A stretch of 64,000 bases of DNA from Sneathiella sp. HT1-7 (GTDB taxonomy: Bacteria; Pseudomonadota; Alphaproteobacteria; Sneathiellales; Sneathiellaceae), in contig NZ_JAJFZN010000004.1 in assembly GCF_020731145.1 (NCBI RefSeq), positions 124,001 through 188,000 of the forward strand. The letters run 5' to 3'. A program made the translations under genes and the position numbers. The notes beneath the pieces are model-generated. The model was not told where the DNA came from and searched no databases. It saw only the letters and a program-made list of their open reading frames with translations. Below, one piece after another: positions 1-7,438 of this stretch (the first letter of the stretch is position 1; every line of letters begins with the position of its first letter).

Positions 1-246
1 GAGCGCCGCTGGGTCGTGTATAAGGGCAAGCCGGAAGCCTCCAAGGTGCCACCGGCGTGGCATATCTGGCTGCATTACACTACGGACAATCTTCCTGATC
101 AGCAGGAACTGCCAAATGCCGACTGGCAGGAAGAGCATCTGCCCAACCTCACGGGAACGGAATTTGCCTATCATCCGGGTGGATCGATTGTAAAGGGTGG
201 CACGCGCCAGAAGACAACCGGCGACTATGAAGCCTGGAAGCCATAG
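1..246 (+). CDS. NDUFA12-family complex I accessory subunit (5' truncated)
   Basis: The reading frame is open from base 1 and ends at a TAG at 244-246, so only the C-terminal 81 residues are present. They carry the family hallmarks: RRWVVYKG near the left edge, VPPAWHIWLHY, and a basic C-terminus (GGTRQKTTGDYEAWKP). The family is the bacterial homologue of mitochondrial NDUFA12 (B17.2), a peripheral subunit of NADH:ubiquinone oxidoreductase. In alphaproteobacteria it is usually a stand-alone gene next to mlaD, as it is here (54-base gap to mlaD). The start codon lies outside the window. Family assignment is secure; the role in this organism is inferred from the family. Confidence 0.9.
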   Translation, partial: ERRWVVYKGKPEASKVPPAWHIWLHYTTDNLPDQQELPNADWQEEHLPNLTGTEFAYHPGGSIVKGGTRQKTTGDYEAWKP

Positions 247-300
247 AATAAGAAGACGAGTTCCTTGCGCCAGTTTTTCGCGCAAGCGGAGGAGGATTAG

Positions 301-762
301 ATGAGCAGTAATATTGTGGAAACCGTCATTGGCGCCGTCGTTCTGGCGTTTGCGACAATTTTCCTTGTCTTTGCCTACCGCACCGCGGATGTAAATACGG
401 GAAGCGGAGGGATTAACCTCTCAGCATCCTTTGACAATGTTGACGGGCTTAGTGTTGGAAGCGATGTCCGAATGAGCGGAATCAAGGTTGGTGCCGTGAC
501 ATCTCAAACGCTCGATCCAAAAAATTACCGCGCCATTTTGAAAATCAGTCTTGAAGAGAATATCGATCTGCCGGATGACAGCTCCGCCAAGATTACATCG
601 AGCAGCCTGCTGGGGAGCAATTATCTACAACTAACTCCCGGTGGTTCGGAAGATATGCTGAAAGATGGCGGCACCATTTCCTATACGCAGGGCGCCGTAA
701 ATATTCAGGATTTGATCGCTCAGGCCATTTTCAGCAGTGGCAGCAGCGACAAGAAGAAATAA
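301..762 (+). CDS. mlaD: MlaD-type MCE-domain lipid transport protein
   Basis: 153 residues. One N-terminal membrane anchor (about residues 9-26) is followed by a single MCE domain (about 38-116) with the characteristic VDGLSVGSDVRMSGIKVG and SSLLGSNYLQL stretches, and a short C-terminal helix-like tail. MlaD forms the periplasmic hexameric ring of the MlaFEDB transporter, which moves phospholipids between inner and outer membranes. A strong Shine-Dalgarno run, GGAGGAGG, lies just upstream of the ATG. It sits between the NDUFA12 gene and a DUF2155 gene, an arrangement I recall as common in alphaproteobacteria. mlaE, mlaF and mlaB are not in the window. A MlaC-like protein is encoded far away at 34062-35405. 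Confidence 0.93.
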   Translation: MSSNIVETVIGAVVLAFATIFLVFAYRTADVNTGSGGINLSASFDNVDGLSVGSDVRMSGIKVGAVTSQTLDPKNYRAILKISLEENIDLPDDSSAKITSSSLLGSNYLQLTPGGSEDMLKDGGTISYTQGAVNIQDLIAQAIFSSGSSDKKK

Positions 763-798
763 TCGAATGCTGTCTTACCTTTCTTGCGTGAATTGACG

Positions 799-1257
799 AT
801 GGTGTTGCCCGTCTCGTTTCGCTGCCTCCGGCAGATTGTTCTTTTGTCGTTCTTTGGCTTTACTGCGATGGGCGCGTTGCCGCTGGTTGCGGTCGCGGCC
901 GAGCCTCAGAAGGCCGATGGGAAAAACCCCGGAGGGGATATTGTTGTTCTCCGTGCACTCGACAAAGTAACGGCCCGCACGAAAGACCTCTTCGTGCCCA
1001 TCGATGAAACAGCAATTTTCGGCAGTATTGCGGTCCGGCCACGCAAATGCCTCAAGCGTCCACCAGAAGAACCGCCGGAAACCTCCGCCTTTCTTGAAAT
1101 TTCCGAAATACATGAAGAGGCAGACAATCTCCCGCTCTTCACTGGATGGATGTTTGCCTCAAGTCCGGCGATCAACGCGCTGGAGCATCCGGTTTATGAT
1201 GTCTGGGTGATCGACTGCAAGATGTCAGAGCCCGTAACGCCCTCTTCCAAGGAATAG
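799..1257 (+). CDS. DUF2155 domain protein, exported
   Basis: About 152 residues from the ATG at 799; an in-frame TTG at 784 is an alternative start. A hydrophobic export signal (roughly residues 12-35, ending near AVAAEP) precedes a DUF2155 domain recognisable from LRALDKVTARTKDLFVPIDE, a CLKRPPEEPPE segment and the terminal FTGWMFASSPAINALEHP...VWVIDC. The two conserved cysteines probably form a periplasmic disulfide. The biochemical function of DUF2155 is unknown. The gene sits between mlaD and aat, its usual alphaproteobacterial position. Its last 64 bases overlap the 3' end of aat on the other strand, so the conserved C-terminal residues lie over aat coding sequence. Confidence 0.85.
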   Translation: MVLPVSFRCLRQIVLLSFFGFTAMGALPLVAVAAEPQKADGKNPGGDIVVLRALDKVTARTKDLFVPIDETAIFGSIAVRPRKCLKRPPEEPPETSAFLEISEIHEEADNLPLFTGWMFASSPAINALEHPVYDVWVIDCKMSEPVTPSSKE

Positions 1258-1844
1258 AAATTCCCTTCGCTTTGCAGGCCTTTTTTAAGACGGGAGAGAT
1301 ACTCCAGCCGACTAATCTCCTGCGCGCCGAAAGTCGCCAGATGTGGATTAATGAACTGCGCATCCAACAGCGTAAAGTCGCCGCGGATTAAACGAGCCAC
1401 CAGATAAACAAGTGCAATTTTGCTGGCATCGGTCACCCGTGTGAACATGCTTTCGCCGCAAAAGACGCTTTCAAACGCAAGACCGTAGAGGCCGCCCGCG
1501 AGTTCATCGCCGTCCCAGCATTCCACGCTATGGGCATAGCCCATATCATGGAGTTCACAATACCGCTCAAGAATGATGTCGTTGATCCAGGTATCGCCGC
1601 CATCCCCCCGCGGTGTGGCGCATTCCTCCATCACTCGTCGAAAGGCTTTATCCACGGTAACCCGGAACGGCATTTGCCGGATTTTCTTCGCCAGTCGTTT
1701 TGGCACATGAAAAGCATCCAGCGGAAAAATCCCGCGCCGTTCAGGCTCGACCCAGTAAAGATCGGGATCTTCCGCGCTATCCGCCATCGGAAAAACCCCG
1801 ATGCGGTAGGCAGCCAGAATTGTCTCAGCAGTAAGTGACGTCAT
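1194..1844 (-). CDS. aat: leucyl/phenylalanyl-tRNA-protein transferase
   Basis: 216 residues, close to the usual length. It transfers Leu or Phe from aminoacyl-tRNA to the N-terminus of proteins with N-terminal Arg or Lys, creating N-degrons for ClpS/ClpAP in the cytoplasm. Family landmarks are seen throughout: YRIGVFPMAD, WVEPERRGIFPLDAFHVPKRLAK, DTWINDIILERYCELHDMG, HSVECWDGDELAGGLYG, FCGESMF and LLDAQFINPHLATFGA. It lies 12 bases downstream of accC's stop region on the same strand and could be transcribed with accB-accC. Its 3' end overlaps the convergent DUF2155 gene by 64 bases. Confidence 0.95.
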   Translation of the reverse strand: MTSLTAETILAAYRIGVFPMADSAEDPDLYWVEPERRGIFPLDAFHVPKRLAKKIRQMPFRVTVDKAFRRVMEECATPRGDGGDTWINDIILERYCELHDMGYAHSVECWDGDELAGGLYGLAFESVFCGESMFTRVTDASKIALVYLVARLIRGDFTLLDAQFINPHLATFGAQEISRLEYLSRLKKGLQSEGNFYSLEEGVTGSDILQSITQTS

Positions 1845-1856
1845 TATTTACGCGAA

Positions 1857-3197
1857 TTAGCGCGCGGCAATGAATTTTTCCAACCAATGGATATCATAAT
1901 GGCCGTCACGGAATTCTTGATTATGGATGATTTCCTGATGTAGCGGCAGGGTCGTCTTGATGCCGCTCACAACGAATTCCTCAAGTGCGCGGTTGATCCG
2001 GAGAAGACATTCTTCGCGTGTCGCCGCATGGATGATCAACTTGGCGATCAGACTGTCGTAATAGGGCGGGATATTATAACCCGTATAGAGCGCACTATCA
2101 ACGCGGACACCCAATCCACCTGGCACATGAAACTCCGTCACAGGGCCCGGACTCGCGGCAAATGTATGCGGATCTTCCGCCGTGATGCGGCATTCGATTG
2201 CATGGCCGGAGAATTTAATATCCTCCTGTTTCAAATCGAGAGGATAACCTGCCGCCACATTAATCTGCGCCTGAACCAGATCGATCCCGGTAATCATTTC
2301 TGTTACCGGGTGCTCGACCTGAAGACGGGTATTCATCTCGATGAAATAGAATTCATCATTCTCGAACAAGAACTCAATTGTACCCACGCCTTCATAGCGC
2401 ATATCGCGAATGGCGTCGGAAACAGTCTTGCCAATTCGGGAGCGAAGTTCATCGGTGATGGCGGGCGAAGGACTCTCTTCGAGTGCCTTCTGATGCCGCC
2501 GCTGGAGCGAGCAATCACGCTCCCCCAAATGCACCACATTCCCTTGGCCATCGGCCAGGATTTGCACCTCGATATGGCGCGGACCGCTCAGGTATTTTTC
2601 CATATAGACCGCGTCATTGCCAAAAGCGAGTTTGGACTCTGAGCGGGCGGAAGAAAAAGCCTCCGATAAGGCTTCCTTATTTACCGCTACCTTCATGCCA
2701 CGTCCGCCGCCACCGGCAGACGCCTTGATGATTACGGGGTAGCCCATTTTGTCGGCCTCGGTTTCCGCATCGGCGAGGGTTTCGACTTCCCCTTCCGATC
2801 CAGGCACGCAGGGAACACCGAGCTTGCGCATGGTTTCCTTGGCCGTAATCTTGTCGCCCATCATGCGGATATGATCAGCAGAAGGGCCAATGAACTTGAT
2901 CCCATGTGCCGTGACGATATCGACAAATTTTGCATTCTCGGACAAAAAGCCATACCCCGGATGAATGGCGTCCGCGTTGGTGACTTCCGCCGCCGCGATA
3001 ATGGACGGAATATTCAAATAGCTCTCTGTGGAGCTAGGCGGGCCGATACAGACGCTCTCATCAGCGAGGCGGACATGCATGGCGTCCGCATCGGCGGAGG
3101 AATGCACCGCCACCGTCTTGATGCCCATCTCGCGGCAGGCGCGATGGATACGAAGGGCGATTTCGCCGCGGTTGGCAATCAGGATTTTTTCAAACAT
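1857..3197 (-). CDS. accC: biotin carboxylase subunit of acetyl-CoA carboxylase
   Basis: 446 residues from the ATG at 3197; a TTG one codon further out would add only one residue. It carboxylates the biotin on AccB using ATP and bicarbonate, the first step of malonyl-CoA and fatty acid synthesis. Visible motifs are [13 protein letters not shown] at the N-terminus, [10 protein letters not shown], the ATP-grasp glycine loop GGGGRGMK, and the catalytic [14 protein letters not shown]. It lies 15 bases downstream of accB on the same strand, the standard accBC operon. The carboxyltransferase subunits accA and accD are not in the window. Confidence 0.97.
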   Translation of the reverse strand: MFEKILIANRGEIALRIHRACREMGIKTVAVHSSADADAMHVRLADESVCIGPPSSTESYLNIPSIIAAAEVTNADAIHPGYGFLSENAKFVDIVTAHGIKFIGPSADHIRMMGDKITAKETMRKLGVPCVPGSEGEVETLADAETEADKMGYPVIIKASAGGGGRGMKVAVNKEALSEAFSSARSESKLAFGNDAVYMEKYLSGPRHIEVQILADGQGNVVHLGERDCSLQRRHQKALEESPSPAITDELRSRIGKTVSDAIRDMRYEGVGTIEFLFENDEFYFIEMNTRLQVEHPVTEMITGIDLVQAQINVAAGYPLDLKQEDIKFSGHAIECRITAEDPHTFAASPGPVTEFHVPGGLGVRVDSALYTGYNIPPYYDSLIAKLIIHAATREECLLRINRALEEFVVSGIKTTLPLHQEIIHNQEFRDGHYDIHWLEKFIAAR

Positions 3198-3212
3198 CAA
3201 ATGTTCCGCCAG

Positions 3213-3671
3213 TTATTCTAAAATCACAAGCGGCTGGCCGAACTCACACGGCTCTTCATTCGCGACCAGAATCTCGACGACCTTGCCCGCTTTGGGGGAG
3301 GCAATCGGGTTCATGGTTTTCATCGCCTCAACGATAAGGAGGGTCTGTCCTTCCGTGACCATATCGCCGGGCCGCACAAAGGGTGCTGCTGTTGGTTCAG
3401 GGGAGAGATAAACCGTGCCGACCATCGGAGATTTTACAGCGCCGGGATGGCTTTCTGCATCCGATGCAACGGCCGCAGGCGCGACGGCGACAGGCGCCGC
3501 CATTGCGGCGGGAACGAAGGCCTGCGCGGCATCCACTCCGGCGGAGGTAGAGCCACGAGAAACCCGCAGGCGATGATCGCCATTTTCGATTTCAATCTCC
3601 CCAAGGCCGGTTTCGTTCATGATCTCGGCCAGGTCCCGGATCGCCTTTTTATCGATATTGAGTTTATTCAT
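3213..3671 (-). CDS. accB: biotin carboxyl carrier protein of acetyl-CoA carboxylase
   Basis: 152 residues from the ATG at 3671; an upstream in-frame TTG at 3680 is less likely. The architecture is an N-terminal helical segment, an Ala/Pro/Val-rich flexible linker (about residues 50-75), and a C-terminal biotinyl domain with the EAMKTMN motif whose lysine is biotinylated. It carries carboxybiotin from AccC to the carboxyltransferase. It is transcribed directly before accC and directly after aroQ on the minus strand, the common alphaproteobacterial aroQ-accB-accC order. Confidence 0.96.
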   Translation of the reverse strand: MNKLNIDKKAIRDLAEIMNETGLGEIEIENGDHRLRVSRGSTSAGVDAAQAFVPAAMAAPVAVAPAAVASDAESHPGAVKSPMVGTVYLSPEPTAAPFVRPGDMVTEGQTLLIVEAMKTMNPIASPKAGKVVEILVANEEPCEFGQPLVILE

Positions 3672-3692
3672 AATGTCCAAGTCTCGGTTACT

Positions 3693-4130
3693 TTAATCAA
3701 TGATGTCGGCAAGCGCGTCGAGGGCCAGCACATAGCCTTTTGCCCCAAATCCGCAAATAACGCCAGCGGCAACGGGTGAAATATAGCTGTGATGGCGAAA
3801 TTCTTCACGCGAAAAAACGTTTGAAAGGTGAACCTCTATGGTCGGCACACCGGTTGCCTTGATGGCATCCTGAAGGGCGACAGAGGTATGGGTATAGGCC
3901 GCAGCGTTCAGGATAATACCGCCATGATTCCCTGCGGCGCCCTGAATGGCATCCACCAGTTCTCCCTCTTTATTGCTCTGAAAGAAATCAATCTCCAGCC
4001 CCAGCGTTTCGCCATGGGCGCGGGTGAGCGCTTCGATATCCTTCAACGTCACGGCGCCATATATCTCAGGCTCCCGTGTGCCAAGCAGGTTTAAATTCGG
4101 ACCGTTGATAATAATGACTGACTTACCCAT
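3693..4130 (-). CDS. aroQ: type II 3-dehydroquinate dehydratase
   Basis: 145 residues, matching the usual size of about 146. It dehydrates 3-dehydroquinate in the shikimate pathway. Seen motifs: NGPNLNLLG, the catalytic-tyrosine segment [16 protein letters not shown], the substrate loop [15 protein letters not shown] and FRHHSYISP. The ATG at 4130 is chosen because AGAGGT stands just upstream; a longer frame reaching 4172 has no such site. It probably heads the aroQ-accB-accC transcript. Its start region (4124-4142) is nearly duplicated at 5269-5287, in front of an unrelated small membrane gene. Confidence 0.96.
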   Translation of the reverse strand: MGKSVIIINGPNLNLLGTREPEIYGAVTLKDIEALTRAHGETLGLEIDFFQSNKEGELVDAIQGAAGNHGGIILNAAAYTHTSVALQDAIKATGVPTIEVHLSNVFSREEFRHHSYISPVAAGVICGFGAKGYVLALDALADIID

Positions 4131-4200
4131 ACATACCTCTAGAGCTTTCCCCGCGAACGACCCATCGGCCAAACTGCCCCCTTATACAGAAGTCTGCGCC

Positions 4201-4240
4201 GAGTTTAAAGCAATCGTGAAAATTAGTCGATGAAGGAGTA
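4201..4240. repeat. 40-base imperfect direct repeat, copy 1
   Basis: Copy 1 lies upstream of aroQ and matches 4796-4835 at 35 of 40 positions in the same orientation. The core TCGTGAAAA...AGTCGATGAAGG is shared. The two copies bracket the unrecognised gene at 4343-4768. It resembles neither a rho-independent terminator nor a tRNA-derived attachment site. Confidence 0.8.
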
Positions 4241-4342
4241 ATGCAACATTTATGCTCAGATGGGAAAACATTCTTCATGTAAACCAAGACATACAACTTA
4301 TGTTTGTTATTATGAGAATTCCTTGGATCGACGGATCAAAAA

Positions 4343-4768
4343 ATGGATGAAGAAATAAAGAAAAAAAATCGCATTTGGCTGTTTTTTCTCTCATTGCTTA
4401 CGTTTTGGCCAATTGTAGTTCCGGCTCTGTTCGCGCTACCGGTATTCATCCTCTTTCCTTTCGTTACACTTGAACTGCCTGATATTGATGGTGCGAAAAT
4501 GCGAAGTATTAAAGAAATAAAGTACGTCACAGAAAGAGTTTGCGGAATAGATGTAGATGTTGAAATTGTCAAATTACGTCTCGAAAGCGAAACCAAAAAC
4601 GACGGAAAAGCAAGCACACACTATAAGGTAAACCAAATCGTTCATTTCAACAATCAAGAGTATGAAGTTATTTCGCTCGTGCTTAAGGATTTAAAATTAT
4701 TGAACTTCGAAATTTTCAATGTGGAGTTGTTTGGCGATGTCCATAAATGCCGAAAATTGAACCCATAA
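4343..4768 (+). CDS. unrecognised small membrane-anchored protein
   Basis: 141 residues that I do not recognise. A charged N-terminus (MDEEIKKKNR) is followed by a long hydrophobic stretch, about residues 11-42, interrupted by prolines and long enough for one or two membrane passes. A mostly soluble C-terminal domain (about 50-141) with mixed charge follows. The topology suggests a small inner-membrane protein whose soluble domain lies on one side. The DNA is clearly more AT-rich than aroQ or hpd. A 40-base direct repeat flanks it (4201-4240 and 4796-4835). No strong ribosome site is visible (ggatcaaaaa precedes the ATG), so coding status is likely but not certain. Confidence 0.55.
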   Translation: MDEEIKKKNRIWLFFLSLLTFWPIVVPALFALPVFILFPFVTLELPDIDGAKMRSIKEIKYVTERVCGIDVDVEIVKLRLESETKNDGKASTHYKVNQIVHFNNQEYEVISLVLKDLKLLNFEIFNVELFGDVHKCRKLNP

Positions 4769-4795
4769 TCAGTCCCGAGGTCAAAAGCCTGAAAC

Positions 4796-4835
4796 GCGTT
4801 TAAAGTACTCGTGAAAAATAGTCGATGAAGGAGTG
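4796..4835. repeat. 40-base imperfect direct repeat, copy 2
   Basis: Second copy of the element at 4201-4240: 35 of 40 identical, with mismatches at repeat positions 2, 11, 13, 23 and 40. It lies immediately after the gene at 4343-4768. Confidence 0.8.
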
Positions 4836-4879
4836 TGGGGAAGGAAGGCGGCGCTATTAATTTGAATGGCTAAATTAAG

Positions 4880-5275
4880 TCATCTCGCCTTTATAAATAG
4901 ATTTCCAAGCAAAAAGAAAATTGCTGAAATACTAGAGCATACAAACGCAAGCTTTACCCTATCGTAAAATGCCGTGGTTCCGATTGCAGATTGATGAAAA
5001 CAATATTCATAGATCAACCAAAGCAGCACGACGATAAGCGGAGACAAAATGGCATATATTTCTATTTTAGGCTGAATTTTTGCGTAGAATAAACTGAATA
5101 GAATATTGGCAAGTGCATAGAGGGGAAGAGAAAAAATTACTGCAAACAATAAAACAATAGGAAAATATCCGAGTTCCAAAAATTTACCGAACGTTGCCAT
5201 TAAAAGAATTCCTCCAAACAAACCTGCTGCGTATGAAGTGAAAAGCAGTAGATTATATTTCTCGGGAGTACCCAT
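4880..5275 (-). CDS. unrecognised four-helix membrane protein
   Basis: 131 residues that I do not recognise. The sequence is almost entirely hydrophobic, with four likely membrane helices at about residues 9-30, 36-64, 72-92 and 106-127, and short charged turns between them. The start is well supported: a CTAGAGGTAT ribosome site stands directly before the ATG. That start region is nearly identical to the start region of aroQ (18 of 19 bases from 5269 to 5287 against 4124-4142), suggesting the translation signal was copied from aroQ. The DNA is AT-rich like its neighbours. Possible roles (antitoxin-like, immunity-like or simple membrane protein) cannot be separated from sequence alone. Confidence 0.6.
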   Translation of the reverse strand: MGTPEKYNLLLFTSYAAGLFGGILLMATFGKFLELGYFPIVLLFAVIFSLPLYALANILFSLFYAKIQPKIEIYAILSPLIVVLLWLIYEYCFHQSAIGTTAFYDRVKLAFVCSSISAIFFLLGNLFIKAR

Positions 5276-5287
5276 AAATACCTCTAG
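5269..5287 (-). repeat. copy of the aroQ translation-start region
   Basis: Read on the plus strand, TACCCATAAATACCTCTAG here matches TACCCATACATACCTCTAG at 4124-4142 with one mismatch. In both places the segment holds the ribosome site and the first codons (ATGGGTA) of a minus-strand gene. The two genes are otherwise unrelated. Confidence 0.8.
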
Positions 5288-5358
5288 CAGATTGATAGAA
5301 TTTCAAAAACTACTTAATGTAGAATCAAAATGATATGTAAGCTTACGCAAATTACAGC

Positions 5359-5766
5359 ATGAGAAAAGTATTAATTCTAATCGTCCTTGCGGCACTCATA
5401 CTCGCGCCGTTCTGGGTCACGATACTGGCAAACAATTTTCAGCTTTGGAGTTTCTCACGGCAATTGTCAAAAGTAGAGAGCCTCCTTCCAAAATACTATG
5501 TAGTTATGGCTGAAGGTTCAGATATCTATAATGAAGATAACAGCGAATATTGTAGTTACCGGGCCATAAAGGTATATCGGATTTTTGCAACGCAAGAAAC
5601 CTTGGATAGCTTGAAGAAAGAAATCGAAAAATTAGTTTTCACGCCTGCACAGAAATCGCAAAATTACTATCCAGCAAAAGTTAATGTAGAAATTGCCGAC
5701 ATTTTACTAATTGTCTCTATTTCAGATGGACCATATGACGCAAACTTCGACATAAGGTGCTGGTGA
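5359..5766 (+). CDS. unrecognised small exported or anchored protein
   Basis: 135 residues that I do not recognise. The N-terminus MRKVLILIVLAALILAPFWV looks like a signal peptide or single membrane anchor. The rest is soluble and polar, rich in Tyr, Lys and Glu, with two cysteines (one in EYCSYR, one two residues from the end) that could form a disulfide outside the cytoplasm. The size and single-anchor layout resemble the product of 4343-4768, although I see no clear sequence match. The codon usage and base composition are AT-rich, unlike the flanking core genes. Confidence 0.55.
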   Translation: MRKVLILIVLAALILAPFWVTILANNFQLWSFSRQLSKVESLLPKYYVVMAEGSDIYNEDNSEYCSYRAIKVYRIFATQETLDSLKKEIEKLVFTPAQKSQNYYPAKVNVEIADILLIVSISDGPYDANFDIRCW

Positions 5767-5826
5767 AAGTCAACTGTGTGAGCAATATAGGAAATAACCA
5801 CTTTCGAATAGTATTGGGCGATAGCA

Positions 5827-5985
5827 ATGGATTTCATTGTTGAAAGTTTTTTAAAGCTGTTGCGGAAAAATTTTTCAAAAAACAAATATCAGCGACTAGC
5901 TGTTATCATTCTAGAAATAGTCGCAATCATTTTCTTGCTTGGCGGAATGTACATTTTAGTTTCAGTACAATTAGACAGGATGTAA
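5827..5985 (+). CDS. very small single-pass membrane protein
   Basis: A 52-codon frame, ATG at 5827 to TAA at 5983-5985. The N-terminal half is basic (LRKNFSKNKYQR). The C-terminal half is one strong membrane helix (about residues 24-47, AVIILEIVAIIFLLGGMYIL). The positive-inside rule would place the N-terminus in the cytoplasm. It lies 60 bases after the preceding small gene, on the same strand. No strong ribosome site is visible (gggcgatagca), so the call rests on the amphipathic-then-hydrophobic design and its fit with the surrounding small membrane genes. A chance AT-rich frame remains possible. Confidence 0.4.
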   Translation: MDFIVESFLKLLRKNFSKNKYQRLAVIILEIVAIIFLLGGMYILVSVQLDRM

Positions 5986-6130
5986 TAAGCAAAACAAAAT
6001 GGTGAGTGCTCGACTTTAGAAGGATCAATCTCCCAGATCCCCTATAAAGATACTTCTCTCAGGATTGATTTTGTGAAAATCGATCTTACCCTTATACTCA
6101 GTTTTTGTGCAGTGCGGAATAAGGGGTGGT

Positions 6131-6907
6131 ATGGCGGCGGTTCGGAAGGTTTTTCTGGTTATACTATGCGCGATCCTGCTCTTTGGGTTGCCACAAATGT
6201 TGTCGGTCGCGGCCGGCACCTCATCGGAGGCATCAAGCTGGTCCTCGGCGCGGCGGGATGCAACCGGGCTATCGCCCTCACCGGAGACCCATAAAGAGGC
6301 CATCATTCAGATCTTCGGCGCGCGCACCTGGGGCTGGCGCGGGAATTTCGCGATCCACACCTGGATTTCAATGAAACGCAAAGACGCGGACAATTACGAC
6401 CGCTATGAGGTCATCGGCTGGCGTGCGCGGAACGGCGGCAATGCGTTGGTTCATAGCCGCAGCGCGCCTGATAATCACTGGTTTGGGAATACGCCTGAAG
6501 TCCTCGCCGTTGTTGAAGGCCCCGAAGCGGAAAAACTCATCGACCGGATCGAGGCAAGCATCGAGAGCTATCCGCACAAATATGAATATCGCGTCTGGCC
6601 CGGTCCCAACTCGAACAGCTTTATCGCCCATATCGGGCGCGAGGTGCCGGAACTCGAACTTGACCTCCCACCCACAGCAATTGGCAAGGATTTCATCTCT
6701 GGCAGCCATCTGTTGGGGAACGCCGTGAGCGGACGCGGTATGCAATTTTCCCTGCTCGGTCTAGGCGGGTTCACTTTAAGCCCGGTTGAGGGGGTAGAAG
6801 TTCACCTGCTCGGGCTTACCCTTGGCCTGGATATAGATGATTTTGCTTTAAAAATCCCGGGTTTTGGCCGACTGGAACCCTTCAGCGAGCAAAATGAATT
6901 ACCCTAA
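6131..6907 (+). CDS. DUF3750 domain protein, exported
   Basis: 258 residues from the ATG at 6131, chosen because AAGGGGTGGT stands right before it; an in-frame GTG at 6107 is the alternative. An N-terminal hydrophobic signal (VRKVFLVILCAILLFGLP) is followed by a segment typical of DUF3750: VQIYAARTWGWRG-like residues (here IQIFGARTWGWRGNFAIHTW), then VIGWRARNGG, WFGN and a YRVWPGPNSN patch. The function of DUF3750 proteins is unknown. The protein is predicted to act in the periplasm or on the membrane. It stands alone on the plus strand and converges with the MarR gene, overlapping it by 9 bases. Confidence 0.82.
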   Translation: MAAVRKVFLVILCAILLFGLPQMLSVAAGTSSEASSWSSARRDATGLSPSPETHKEAIIQIFGARTWGWRGNFAIHTWISMKRKDADNYDRYEVIGWRARNGGNALVHSRSAPDNHWFGNTPEVLAVVEGPEAEKLIDRIEASIESYPHKYEYRVWPGPNSNSFIAHIGREVPELELDLPPTAIGKDFISGSHLLGNAVSGRGMQFSLLGLGGFTLSPVEGVEVHLLGLTLGLDIDDFALKIPGFGRLEPFSEQNELP

Positions 6908-7351
6908 CGCATCGGCCTTTGCATCCAAGCGGTTCAGAAAATTATCGAGTTGCTCTATCTCTTCCGGGCTGAATTCGGCAAGGAGTTGGTTTTCATATTC
7001 TTGTGCGAGCGGAATAATTTCCGCCAGTGTTGTTTGGCCCGCAGCAGTCAGGTAAAGCGCCGCAGAACGGCGATCCCCTTCAAGAATACGCTTTTCAAGG
7101 CGGTCCGACTTTAAAAGTCGTTCAACCGCCCGGCTTATGCTCACCTTATCGAGGGAGGCAAGCGGCGCAATCTCCCGCGCGGTCAGGCCGGGATTGGACC
7201 CCAACAGAGCCACAATACGCCATTCTGCGATAGTCAGATCGAACATCTTTGAGTATTTCGCGGCGAGGCTGCGGCTGATCATCCCCGACAGCTTGGTCAG
7301 ACGATAGGGCAGAAACCGGGGAAGATAGAGACTTCGTTGCATTTCATTCAT
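6899..7351 (-). CDS. MarR-family transcriptional regulator
   Basis: About 150 residues from the ATG at 7351; an upstream in-frame ATG at 7387 would add 12 residues but would put the operator almost on the start codon. A winged helix-turn-helix is evident: LTIAEWRIVALLGSNPGLTAREIA, then recognition-helix residues DKVSISRAVERL and the wing KRILEGDRRSAALYLTAAG. It is divergent from the hydroxyphenylpyruvate dioxygenase gene, and the 87-base gap contains a perfect 16-base inverted repeat at 7400-7415. It most likely represses hpd and itself in response to an aromatic ligand from tyrosine breakdown. The regulator family is certain; target and ligand are inferred from context. Confidence 0.9.
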   Translation of the reverse strand: MNEMQRSLYLPRFLPYRLTKLSGMISRSLAAKYSKMFDLTIAEWRIVALLGSNPGLTAREIAPLASLDKVSISRAVERLLKSDRLEKRILEGDRRSAALYLTAAGQTTLAEIIPLAQEYENQLLAEFSPEEIEQLDNFLNRLDAKADALG

Positions 7352-7399
7352 CGAAACAGCCTTGACTTTATGTATTACCCGATCCATTTTACGGATTAA

Positions 7400-7415
7400 A
7401 GTTTCAAATGAAACT
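7400..7415. promoter_or_regulatory. candidate MarR operator (perfect inverted repeat)
   Basis: AGTTTCAAATGAAACT consists of two 7-base arms around a 2-base centre, a perfect palindrome of the length bound by MarR dimers. It lies between the divergent MarR and hpd starts, 23 bases before the hpd ATG. A weak TTGACT box stands at 7362-7367. Binding is inferred. Confidence 0.65.
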
Positions 7416-7438
7416 ACTTTTTTACCGGAGGGATCAAA

